From Paenibacillus sp. DMB5 (GTDB lineage Bacteria > Bacillota > Bacilli > Paenibacillales > Paenibacillaceae), in assembly GCF_001517085.1 (NCBI RefSeq), contig NZ_LRAC01000163.1, forward strand, positions 124,001 through 188,000: a stretch of DNA of 64,000 bases, read 5' to 3'. Positions 17,280 through 25,209 of this stretch are shown here, piece by piece. Position numbers and translations under genes: made by a program. Positions within the stretch are counted from its first letter, which is position 1. The number at the start of each line of letters is the position of its first letter. Below the pieces are notes generated by a model, which saw only the letters and a program-made list of their open reading frames with translations, did not search any database and was not told the DNA's origin.

Positions 17280-19489
17280 TTAAATAGTGAACAAGGACAG
17301 CTTGTCCTTCAGCTGATTCGAGGCCACCTCAAGCTTGCCGGACAGGGATACGAGCTGATCGCTCACATTCTGCTGCTCGCTGCTTAATGACGCCACTTCC
17401 TCTGAAGTAGCCGAGGATTGCTGTGCTACTGCACTTACGTTGCCCATTGCGTCAGACAGCACACCCTGCGAATGGCTGAGACTGCGATCGCACTGGTAAC
17501 GGACTCGAGACTGGCAATGAAATCCTCCATCTGCGCCTGCACGGATACAAAAATATCACTGGTGCTTTTGACTGAGGTCATCTGCTCTTTGAAGAGCGGC
17601 TCCACTTCGGACAGCTCCTCCACCGTTCCGTTCATTTCAGTAACGATATTATCAATGATGCCGGCCACAAGGGCAATGGACTGCTTGGATTGGTCGGCCA
17701 GCTGCCGGACTTCACCTGCAACCACCATAAATCCGCGGCCCGCTTCACCGGCTCTTGCCGCTTCAATGGTTGCGTTCAGGGACAGTATATTAGTCTGCTG
17801 GGTTATATTCTTCATCACGTCCAGCACTTTAACGACCGAGTATACCGTATCCTTGAGATTGTTGACACGGGTAACCAGGGCACCTGTCTTCTCGCCGATC
17901 AGACCGGTCTTCTCCAGCAGCTCCCCTAGCTGCTTTGCTCCATGTCCGCTGGCTTCACCGACTGTGTGCGCAGCCTCGTCCATCGCCGCATTTGCTGCAA
18001 TGACACTCTGCATCTGTGTACCGATCAGATCGGTCAGCTCATTCCCGCGCTCAGCTTCCAGTGCAAGGCTGCCGGCACCTCCGGCTATCTCTTCCGTAGC
18101 TGCAGCAATTTCCTTGGCCGAAACAGCCGTTTTGCGTGAGGCATCGCCAAGCTCGCCGGCAGTCTCCAGTACCTCACGTGCTGTATCCGTGGTCTGGGCC
18201 ACCAGTTCGGTAATCCGTTCCATCATCACATTAAACGATGAGGACAACTGGCCGATTTCATCCTTGGATGCATATTCGGTACGGACACTGAGATCGCCTT
18301 TGGCCCCTTCGACCATCAGATCCTTGAGACGGGCTAGAGGCTGGGCGATCATCCGCACCATCCAGAAGCCCAGCACTACAGCAAGCAGAGCTGCTACAAG
18401 CGCGGCCATATAGGTAGTAAACAGAATCGGCTCTGCGGCTTTTACCAGTTCGCCTGTCGGAATGACTCCGCTCAGCTTCCAGTCCGCCTTGGTCAGTGTT
18501 CCGAATACAGCCAGCACATCTTGGCCGTCCCCGTCCTTGGCCTCCCGGCTGTTCGTCGCATCCTTGCTGTCCTTAATGAAGCTGAATTCCGAAGCCGCAC
18601 CGTCATCAGCCGGAACGGAAGATGCAACTACAATCCCTTCCGGATCAACCAGCTGAATTCGCGATCCGTCGCCCAGCGACACACTTTTGAAGGCATCCTC
18701 AAGCAGTGTGTTTTTCAGCTCCAGCATCATGACAAAGCCTGAGCCGGATCCCATTGTTTTCAGTGATCTTACCATAGCGACATTCTTGCCGCCGTTTCCT
18801 TGCACTGCCGTTGAGAACCAGTAATTCTGCAGCGACTCGCCATCTTTTGTATAGTAAGCGGTATATTCTTTAGTCCGTTCGACCACTGTCTTGAACCAGT
18901 CCTGATCTCTGATTCCGTCCATCTTCAGACTGGAATTGCCGCTTGAGATAACACTTTCTTCCGGTTCAGTCGGAATCAGTGAAATCGCCACAATATTGGA
19001 GTCCGTTGTCGTCTGGCTGGACAGCTTCTTGCTGATTGAATCCGTGGCGACGAATTTATCATAATTAGACTCAGCGGACACCAGTGCGGTCAAATCGGTT
19101 TGCATTTTGGTATCAAAGTATAATTGAAGCGCAAGATTCTCGTACTGGTTGAGCATAATATCCAGCTTGTCCGAGGTCTGCAGAATAGTCTGCCTGTTCG
19201 CCTCTGACACATTATCTTTAATCGTCGTCTTGGCTTTGTTATAAGACAATAGACCGAGAAGGAGTACTACAACTACAATCGCTGACAGAAAAATCAAAAA
19301 CAGCTTGACGCCTACTGATTTTACCGGATTTACCCTTTTTACTTGACGGAGTGAGCCGTTCATTACCCCTTTGAAGCTCAGTTCCGGCATCTTTACTTTA
19401 CTCTTGCCTTTACCAGGTGCCTTGTTATCCCCTGCAAGACCTGGTTTTGCTTTCTGCTCTTTGCCTGGTTTTTGTTTGTTCTCTCTCAC
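17280..19489 (-). CDS. Methyl-accepting chemotaxis protein (one frameshift)
   Basis: Second chemoreceptor. The preferred start is GTG at 19487-19489 after GGGGAG. It has a long lysine-rich cytoplasmic leader (about 50 residues), TM1 (LFLIFLSAIVVVVLLLGLL), dCache-like sensor, TM2, HAMP and the signalling domain with NATIEAARAGEAGRGF. Near 17484 one base is missing: SAIA should be followed by SLSHSQGVLSDAMGNV, which resumes in the next frame and runs to the stop at 17280, matching the last 60 residues of the first receptor. Repaired length is about 737 aa. Whether the break is real or a sequencing error is open. Ligand unknown. Confidence 0.9.
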
Positions 19490-19692
19490 TTTGACCCTTC
19501 TCCCCTTCTGGTTTCTCTCTGTTCTTCTGTCTGGAATTCCCCATACAATCACCTGCCAGCTAGAATAGAGGATGTATGTAAGCGTTCACTATATGTATCG
19601 GCTAATTAGGACGAATTGCTTAGGCTTCACGAGAAATAACCTGAGAATTTTTTTTATATTTTATAATCTCTTTCCACATTTTGTTTACATAT

Positions 19693-19725
19693 AAAAAAAG
19701 GATACCCCGCATACGAGGCATCCTT
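19693..19725 (-). terminator. Terminator of the trhP2 gene
   Basis: On the minus strand AAGGATGCCTCG and CGGGGTATCCTT form a hairpin with a TATG loop, followed by a T run. It starts 18 bases past the stop codon at 19743. Confidence 0.9.
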
Positions 19726-19742
19726 CATTTAAGCCTAAGCTG

Positions 19743-21071
19743 TTATTTTCTTTTGCGCATCATATCAAAATAAGCAACCGGATGATCAACCTTCATACGG
19801 ATCTTTTGGAGCGGATGACGGGCAGCATCAAGCTTGTTCCCTTCTTCATCCCACAGCTCGCCTACAGTCTGCTTGAAGCTGGTGATGTCCGGCCCGAAGA
19901 ACTCCACTTCCTGTCCGGGCTTGAAGTGGTTGCGCTGCTGGATCAGTGCCATGCCGGTGTCTGCATCATACTCAAGAACAAGGCCTGCAAAATCATACGG
20001 CGCCGCTTTTTCCTCAGGTTCATAAATATGATCTTCATGGTCCGGTGTATCGTAAAAGAACCCTGTGTTCAGCGGACGGTTCGCCGCTTTCTGAAGCTCC
20101 TCCAGCCATTCCGGATTCAGCACGTAATTGTCCGGATCAGCCATATAGGCATCTATCGCCTTGCGGTAGGCGTTGACTACTGTGGCAACATAGTGGATCG
20201 ACTTCATCCGGCCCTCGATTTTGAAGCTGTCAATGCCGACTTCGATCAGGTCAGGAATGCTCTCCAGCATGCACAGATCCTTGGAGCCCATGGTGAACTG
20301 GTTGTCCTCCGGCTGATGCAGAGGCAGCTGGGTCACTCCCGGCAAAAGATGCTGCGGCGGGGCAGCCTCTGCCTGATCCTCTTCCGATACCCAGTTTCCT
20401 TCCGGACGGCCGTCCTCGAACAGGTCATACTTCCAGCGGCAGGATTGGCAGCAGCCCCCGCGGTTGGAGTCGCGGTCTGTAAAATGGTTGGACAGCACGC
20501 AGCGGCCGGAATACGAGGAGCACATCGCACCGTGAATGAAGCTTTCGATTTCGATGTCGACATGCTGTTTGATCTCGGCAATCTCTTCCAGGCTGGTTTC
20601 ACGGCCCAGTACGACACGCGGCAGACCTTCTTCCTTCCAGAAGGATACGGCCTGCCAGTTCAGCGTGGACTGCTGGGTGCTCAGATGCACTTCCAGCTCA
20701 GGCACCAGCCGGCGTGCTGTATCTACAATAGCCGGATCGGCTACGATAATAGCAGCGATTCCCGCCTCATGCAGGTTGCGGAGATATTCTTCAATCCCGG
20801 CGATATCTTCGTTGTGGGCATAGATGTTGGTTGCAACGAACACCTTTGCCCCGTATTTCTTGGCGAACTCAACGCCCTCGCGCATTTCCTCGAAGCTGAA
20901 GTTGTCAGCCCCTGAGCGCAGGCCGTATTTCTGTCCTCCGATATATACTGCATCCGCGCCATAGTGCACGGCGAATTTCAATTTTTCCAGGTTACCCGCC
21001 GGAGCCAGGAGCTCCGGTTTGTCCAGACGGTAACGTTTGCCCTTGTACTGGGGCTTGGTCATGGTACCCAT
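19743..21071 (-). CDS. trhP2: Peptidase U32 family protein, tRNA hydroxylation (TrhP2/YrrO-like)
   Basis: Radical-type U32 protein related to B. subtilis YrrO (TrhP2), which with TrhP1 is needed for 5-hydroxyuridine at tRNA position 34 (established for B. subtilis and E. coli TrhP). The start is ATG at 21071 behind GGAGGGGAG; an ATG at 21089 has no good site. 442 aa. Conserved: LLAPAGNLEKLKFAVHYGAD, ESFIHGAMCSSYSGRC, and the cysteine set C(x)6C...CCQSC for an iron-sulfur cluster, then DSFKIEGRMKS. Downstream of trhP1 with a 277-bp spacer that holds a family C palindrome. The usual neighbour yrrM/trmR, which methylates the product, is not here. Confidence 0.9.
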   Translation of the reverse strand: MGTMTKPQYKGKRYRLDKPELLAPAGNLEKLKFAVHYGADAVYIGGQKYGLRSGADNFSFEEMREGVEFAKKYGAKVFVATNIYAHNEDIAGIEEYLRNLHEAGIAAIIVADPAIVDTARRLVPELEVHLSTQQSTLNWQAVSFWKEEGLPRVVLGRETSLEEIAEIKQHVDIEIESFIHGAMCSSYSGRCVLSNHFTDRDSNRGGCCQSCRWKYDLFEDGRPEGNWVSEEDQAEAAPPQHLLPGVTQLPLHQPEDNQFTMGSKDLCMLESIPDLIEVGIDSFKIEGRMKSIHYVATVVNAYRKAIDAYMADPDNYVLNPEWLEELQKAANRPLNTGFFYDTPDHEDHIYEPEEKAAPYDFAGLVLEYDADTGMALIQQRNHFKPGQEVEFFGPDITSFKQTVGELWDEEGNKLDAARHPLQKIRMKVDHPVAYFDMMRKRK

Positions 21072-21145
21072 TGATGTTCTCCCCTCCATATCTTCAGCTG
21101 TTAAAAAAGCTTAAACCCCGCTTTACGGTGTTGTACGCAGCTGCA

Positions 21146-21274
21146 GGGAATGTTTGGACTTCCGGCCGCTGTTATGTTTGGATTTCCTGATTTTAATCCG
21201 CTGCCGCGGTAGAAATCCAAACATAAAGGCGAGCGCTATCGCTCCTACAGTTCCAAACTTCCCTTCCGCCGCTA
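21146..21274. repeat. Palindromic intergenic repeat, family C, copy 1
   Basis: About 130 bp between trhP1 and trhP2. The inner stem is perfect over 15 bp (TTATGTTTGGATTTC 21172-21186 and GAAATCCAAACATAA 21212-21226). The outer arms GGGAATGTTTGGACTTCC and AGTTCCAAACTTCCC also pair imperfectly. The same sequence (TTTGGACTTCCGGCCGCTGT, CTACAGTTCCAAA, TCCGCC) recurs twice, nested, at 59121-59575. Non-coding. Confidence 0.8.
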
Positions 21275-21348
21275 CACCTGAAAGTTAATGGTTCAAACCT
21301 TATTTAAGAGGCTGAATCATTGCCTTATTTTATTTCCAAAAACATTAA

Positions 21349-22281
21349 TTAATAGACTTGTTCTTTGTAGAAGAAGCCGAACGACAGGTCACGCTCAGGG
21401 TCCTGCAGCGCACGGATTCCATCCATCCACGACTCATCAAACTCATAAGCCTGCGGGTCCTGGAAATACAGGTCAACCGCATGGCGGAATGCTTTAACAA
21501 CAGCCACATTATAGGCAACCGGCTTGAGCAGGCCTTCGATCTTCAGGCTGTGCACCCCGGCGGCCAGCAGGATATGCAGGTCCTCCAGAATGCAGACATC
21601 ATCGGAGCTCATAATGTGCGTTCCGTTGATATCCTCGTAGATCGGGAACTTCTCTTCCTGGCGTTCTGCTTCAATCAGGAACAGGCCGCGGTCTTTGCCG
21701 AGATTACCATCTTCGACCGGACGTCCCTGGTGTGCCATATAGCTGGCTACCAGTCCGCGCTTGGAATGATAAATATTGGTCATCCCGTGTACCTGCACCT
21801 GGGCTTCCACCTCAAGCAGCGGCACCATTTCGGTAATTTCATCCATATTCAGCTCACGGGCCAGTACGACACGCGAAGCCCCTTTGCGGCCCCAATAGTT
21901 GGCCGTATAGTAATTTGTCGAGGTCATCTCGGCATTCCAGTGCAGCCGCAGCTCCGGCGCTTCGGACTTCACGGCGTACAGCACCGCAGGATCTCCGAAT
22001 TCGATTCCGTCGATGCCTAGCTGGCCGATCGCCTTAACATATGCCGGAAGCTCATCCAGCAGCCGGTTGGACATCAGTCCGCCCAGGCCCGCATATACTT
22101 TGCGGCCCATGCCGTGGGCCAGTTCTATTACAGCTGCTGTATCCTCCAGCGTAAAATGGCCGGCCAGCCGCATCCCGAAACGGTCGTCTCCGATGAGCAG
22201 CGCGTCCGCACCTGCATTCAGCAGCGCACGGGCTTCCTCCAGGGATGCCGCTGTGACCAGCAGCTCCGGTTTGTTCATCAT
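21349..22281 (-). CDS. trhP1: Peptidase U32 family protein, tRNA hydroxylation (TrhP1/YrrN-like)
   Basis: 310 aa, the shorter U32 paralogue, lacking the C-terminal cysteine-rich and accessory regions of TrhP2 as in B. subtilis YrrN. Motifs: PELLVTAASLEEARALLNAG, LHWNAEMTSTNYYTA, VHGMTNIYHSKRGL and HSLKIEGLLKP. It acts with TrhP2 in forming 5-hydroxyuridine on tRNA (family knowledge). GGAGG stands eight bases before the ATG. It lies 57 bases downstream of mltG on the same strand, so the mltG promoter probably drives it. The following 277 bases to trhP2 contain the family C hairpin, which may attenuate or stabilise the message. Confidence 0.88.
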   Translation of the reverse strand: MMNKPELLVTAASLEEARALLNAGADALLIGDDRFGMRLAGHFTLEDTAAVIELAHGMGRKVYAGLGGLMSNRLLDELPAYVKAIGQLGIDGIEFGDPAVLYAVKSEAPELRLHWNAEMTSTNYYTANYWGRKGASRVVLARELNMDEITEMVPLLEVEAQVQVHGMTNIYHSKRGLVASYMAHQGRPVEDGNLGKDRGLFLIEAERQEEKFPIYEDINGTHIMSSDDVCILEDLHILLAAGVHSLKIEGLLKPVAYNVAVVKAFRHAVDLYFQDPQAYEFDESWMDGIRALQDPERDLSFGFFYKEQVY

Positions 22282-22338
22282 GTTGCATCCTCCTGCCCTT
22301 GCGGTACATCAAACCGCAGTAATCTCTATTTTAATAGG

Positions 22339-23388
22339 TTACGGCGTAGTTTGTTCACTTTTTTTGATATTGGCTAAATGTTCCTCGTACGTTTTACCGA
22401 AAAGATGGCCCTGGGTGCCGTCTTTTTTGGTCACGTAGAAGTAATATTCCGATGCCTCAGGCGCAAGCGCCGCCTGAATCGACGCCAGACCGGGACTTGC
22501 AATCGGCCCCGGCGGCAGGCCGGCATTTCTGTACGTGTTATACGGGCTCTCAACCTCCAGGTCCTTGTACAGCAGCCGTTCCTTTTGCTTGTCCAGCAGA
22601 TACTGGACCGTAGCATCGATCTCCAGGTTCTGGCCCTTATTCAGCCGGTTATAAATAACGCCGGCCACCAGCGGCCGCTCATCGTCGACGACAACCTCAC
22701 GTTCCACCAGCGATGCCACAGTCAGCAGCTCATGCAGGGACATTTTCCGCTCGGCCAGCTGATTTTTCCAGTCGGGAATGCTGTCCAGCTTCTTCTCCAG
22801 CTGCTCCAGCAGCGCCTCAACAACTTCCTGGGGCGTGCTGTCCTTGAGCAGCTCATAGGTTTCAGGGAACAAGTATCCTTCAAGACGGTGCAGCACACCC
22901 CCGCCCGCAGGAATCTCCAGCCTGTCAACTGCAGCAAGTCCTGCTCCAGAATCTATAATTTCAAGAAAAACCTCAGGCTTCTGCCCCCACGCCTCCGCCA
23001 GCTTGCCGGCCACCTGCTTTGCCGTATATCCTTCCGGAATGGTGAAGACCACCGTCTCCTCCTTCACGACATCTCCCGCATTCAGGCGGGCAATCAGACT
23101 GTCGTAGGTATCTCCGGGGCTTGCGGTATATGTACCCGCCATAAAGCCTGACCCTTCCTTAACCCACTTCAGATAACCTTTGAAAAATAAAGCGTTACGG
23201 ATAATACCGTTCTCTTCGAGCAGATCTGCAATTTCCGAGCTGCCCATTCCCTTCTCTATCGTAAACGTAACGGCCGGCCCTGCAGGCTTAACCGGCTGCA
23301 TTCCATTCCAGACATACCATGCGCCTCCCCCAGCTGCCAAGACCAACACAAGGACTATAATCAGCACGGCGCGGATTGCTGCTTTCAA
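22339..23388 (-). CDS. mltG: Endolytic peptidoglycan transglycosylase MltG (YrrL)
   Basis: Membrane-bound lytic transglycosylase that cuts nascent glycan strands. TTG start at 23386-23388 with GAGGAG upstream. 349 aa: TM helix at residues 6-29, LysM-like domain (FTIEKGMGSSEIADLLEENG), then the YceG fold with the catalytic glutamate in LTVASLVEREV and the conserved NTYRNAGLPPGPIASPGLAS. The neighbourhood matches the yrrL position in B. subtilis. It has its own promoter and is separated from the DUF1292 genes by a terminator, so it starts the mltG-trhP1-trhP2 unit. Confidence 0.94.
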   Translation of the reverse strand: MKAAIRAVLIIVLVLVLAAGGGAWYVWNGMQPVKPAGPAVTFTIEKGMGSSEIADLLEENGIIRNALFFKGYLKWVKEGSGFMAGTYTASPGDTYDSLIARLNAGDVVKEETVVFTIPEGYTAKQVAGKLAEAWGQKPEVFLEIIDSGAGLAAVDRLEIPAGGGVLHRLEGYLFPETYELLKDSTPQEVVEALLEQLEKKLDSIPDWKNQLAERKMSLHELLTVASLVEREVVVDDERPLVAGVIYNRLNKGQNLEIDATVQYLLDKQKERLLYKDLEVESPYNTYRNAGLPPGPIASPGLASIQAALAPEASEYYFYVTKKDGTQGHLFGKTYEEHLANIKKSEQTTP

Positions 23389-23415
23389 ATGGAACTCCTC
23401 ACTTTCCGACTATAT

Positions 23416-23444
23416 AGTATAGAATTGTATTATCTTAAATTCAA
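23416..23444 (-). promoter_or_regulatory. Promoter of mltG
   Basis: TTGAAT (23439-23444) and TATACT (23416-23421) on the minus strand with a 17-base spacer. Transcription would begin near 23409, about 20 bases before the TTG start, leaving just room for the ribosome binding site. Confidence 0.75.
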
Positions 23445-23493
23445 CATATATTTTTGTGTGATTTTCATGCAACCCCATTTTTACAGCCCTATC

Positions 23494-23528
23494 AAGCAAA
23501 AAGAGCGCGGAAATAAATCCGCCCTCTT
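23494..23528 (-). terminator. Terminator of the ireB-ruvX-DUF1292 operon
   Basis: AAGAGGGCGGA and CCGCGCTCTT pair across TTTATTT (23501-23528), followed by TTTTTGC on the minus strand; 40 bases after the stop at 23568. Confidence 0.85.
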
Positions 23529-23567
23529 CCTTGCCCCAGCATAGATATCGCTTATCGTGAACAGCCT

Positions 23568-23876
23568 TTATTCTGTATCTTCTTCAGGAAAAGTCAGCTC
23601 ATCGTACAGCTCGGAAACATCTTCCCACTCTTCATCGTCAACGATACTCTCCAGCTCCGGCACACCGTCAGGCGAAACCACAATCCGCAGAATCTCCTGC
23701 TCCGCTTCCCTGCCCGAACCGGCCAGTACCGCATACGCGCGGTCACCGACCTCAAACTCGGCGACAATATTGTAAACGGAAGACCGGCCCTGCTCATCTT
23801 CCAGTTCTACTGTTTCTCCATAGGCTTCCTTGAGCTTAGATGTCCAGACCGCTTGTTCTGCGGAAAAATCAGTCAT
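23568..23876 (-). CDS. DUF1292 family protein (second copy)
   Basis: Small acidic protein, 102 aa from ATG 23876 (an ATG at 23894 lies inside the previous gene). Family features: acidic core LEDEQGRSSVYNIVAEFEVGDRAYAVL and a C-terminal block ending WEDVSELYDELTFPEED. DUF1292 proteins (B. subtilis YrzB) have no established function. It overlaps the end of the upstream DUF1292 gene by eight bases, which suggests translational coupling. GGGGGAGCAGAG serves as ribosome binding site. Having two tandem DUF1292 genes where B. subtilis has one suggests duplication and divergence. Confidence 0.85.
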   Translation of the reverse strand: MTDFSAEQAVWTSKLKEAYGETVELEDEQGRSSVYNIVAEFEVGDRAYAVLAGSGREAEQEILRIVVSPDGVPELESIVDDEEWEDVSELYDELTFPEEDTE

Positions 23877-24176
23877 TCTCTGCTCCCCCGTCAAGCTCGT
23901 CTACAAGTGTATTGAAGGTCTCTTCAACGATTGCCCACTCTTCATCATTCTCAATCATAAAGAGCTGCAGGTCGTCCCCGTCTCCTCGTAGCGGAATGCG
24001 TAGACCTCATCGCTGTCCTCATCCTCGGAATCCAGCGGTACCACCATCATATACTTTGCATCCGAACCGTCGACTTCAAACTTCATGATGACCTCAAATT
24101 CCTCTTCATTACCTTCCTCATCGGGAATATAGATAATTTCCGGTTCTTCTTCGTGGCCAATCTGTTCGTTTGTCAT
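23869..24176 (-). CDS. yrzB: DUF1292 family protein YrzB (one frameshift)
   Basis: YrzB-type acidic protein. Start at ATG 24176 behind GAGGGG. The read frame ends early as RYEETGTTCSSL, but one inserted base near 23988 restores RYEE followed by DGDDLQLFMIENDEEWAIVE and then ETFNTLVDELDGGAEND, ending at TGA 23869-23871. The restored tail (E-x-EW-x-VEE-x-FNTL) is what this family shows. Repaired length is about 102 aa. The restored stop overlaps the ATG of the second DUF1292 gene, which supports the repair. The function is unknown. Third gene of the ireB-ruvX operon. Confidence 0.85.
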
Positions 24177-24189
24177 AATAGCGCACCCC

Positions 24190-24609
24190 TCACCTTTTAC
24201 TGTTAGCATCCAAAAAATTTTGCAAAATCAGGGCTGCGGCCATTTTGTCCACAATCCCCTTGCGTTTCTTCCGGCTGACGTCCCCTTCAATCAGCATCCG
24301 CTCGGCGGACACTGTCGTCAGACGCTCATCCCAAAGGTGTACGGGTATTTCGAGTTCCTCCCGCAGCTGACCGGCAAATTCGATACAGATTTCACCGCGG
24401 GGTCCAACTGAGCCGTTCATATTCTTCGGCAGGCCAACCACGATCTCTCCAATCTCATGCTCCTTGACCAGCTCACGGATACGTTCAAACTCGTTGCCGT
24501 TTCCGCGGCGTTCAATGGTCTCCAGAGCCTGGGCGGTCCACCCGAAAATATCACTTGTGGCGACTCCGATTCTGCGGTCGCCGTAATCCAGTCCCAGCTT
24601 CTTCATCAT
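24190..24609 (-). CDS. ruvX: RuvX/YqgF family putative Holliday junction resolvase (YrrK)
   Basis: RNase H-fold nuclease of the YqgF/RuvX family, implicated in 16S rRNA 5'-end maturation and Holliday junction resolution (family knowledge). 139 aa, typical length. Conserved: LGLDYGDRRIGVATSD (first acidic residue), IVVGLPKNMNGS, and VHLWDERLTTVSAERML. Two adjacent ATGs start the gene and the first overlaps the ireB stop (ATGA). It sits between ireB and yrzB as in B. subtilis (yrzL-yrrK-yrzB). Confidence 0.94.
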   Translation of the reverse strand: MMKKLGLDYGDRRIGVATSDIFGWTAQALETIERRGNGNEFERIRELVKEHEIGEIVVGLPKNMNGSVGPRGEICIEFAGQLREELEIPVHLWDERLTTVSAERMLIEGDVSRKKRKGIVDKMAAALILQNFLDANSKR

Positions 24610-24881
24610 CTCGGCTGATCCACCCGGTGATTGGCCAGGTAGAAACGGACCAGTTCCTCAATCAGCTCATCACGTTCTTTTCTCCGGACCAAACTTCTCG
24701 CATTGTTGTGGCGCGGAATGTAAGCCGGATCTCCGGAAAGTAAGTACCCTACGATTTGGTTAATCGGATGGTACTCTTTCTCCACCAGCGCGTCGTATAC
24801 GGCGAGCAGAATTTCCTGGGAAGAAGCTTCCTTTTCGTCGCCCTTCACATTGAATTTAACCGTTTTGTCCATGGAGTCCAT
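24606..24881 (-). CDS. ireB: IreB family regulatory phosphoprotein (YrzL)
   Basis: Small DUF965 protein. In Enterococcus, IreB is a substrate of the Ser/Thr kinase IreK and restrains cephalosporin resistance; in most Firmicutes it simply precedes ruvX. ATG at 24881 chosen because AGGAAGG is eight bases upstream; a GTG at 24890 is in frame. 91 aa with the conserved core VKFNVKGDEKEASSQEILLA, then YNPINQ-like HPINQIVGYLLSGDPAYI and PRHNNARSLVRRKERDELIE. First gene of the operon ireB-ruvX-yrzB-DUF1292. Confidence 0.93.
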   Translation of the reverse strand: MDSMDKTVKFNVKGDEKEASSQEILLAVYDALVEKEYHPINQIVGYLLSGDPAYIPRHNNARSLVRRKERDELIEELVRFYLANHRVDQPR

Positions 24882-25209
24882 TTGTGACACCTTCCTTCTG
24901 CAAAATCACCCTCAGAGAGCGGTTTCGCATAGTTGCTGCTGTACAGCTCACTTGCTGCCTTCATCATAACATATTCATGCCCCGCCTTGGAAATCCTCTA
25001 TCCGAGATAACGCTTTTTTTGGCATTTTATCTACAAAAATATAGATAATTTTGGTTTTCAAGCTATTGCAGAACGGCCTCTAAGGCGAATTTTCGCTAAA
25101 ATGCACCACACAGCCTCATCAATAAAGCAGCGGTACTGATATGAAGCACTCAGTACGCTGGGCATATTCATATGAAGGAACTGTCTGTGCAGTCAGCCAT
25201 CTTCAGTCT
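24882..25209. other. Spacer between alaS and ireB
   Basis: No gene seen. It holds a hairpin TTATCTA-TAGATAA and the palindrome GCGAATTTTCGC (25085-25096), and a TGTTATGATG block upstream of ireB that could be an extended -10 box without a clear -35. No convincing terminator for alaS is seen. Confidence 0.4.

Noticed and set aside
19782..20915. A 377-codon frame opposite trhP2
   Set aside because: Shadow of the U32 gene; its product is rich in His, Cys and Arg in the way typical of antisense frames.
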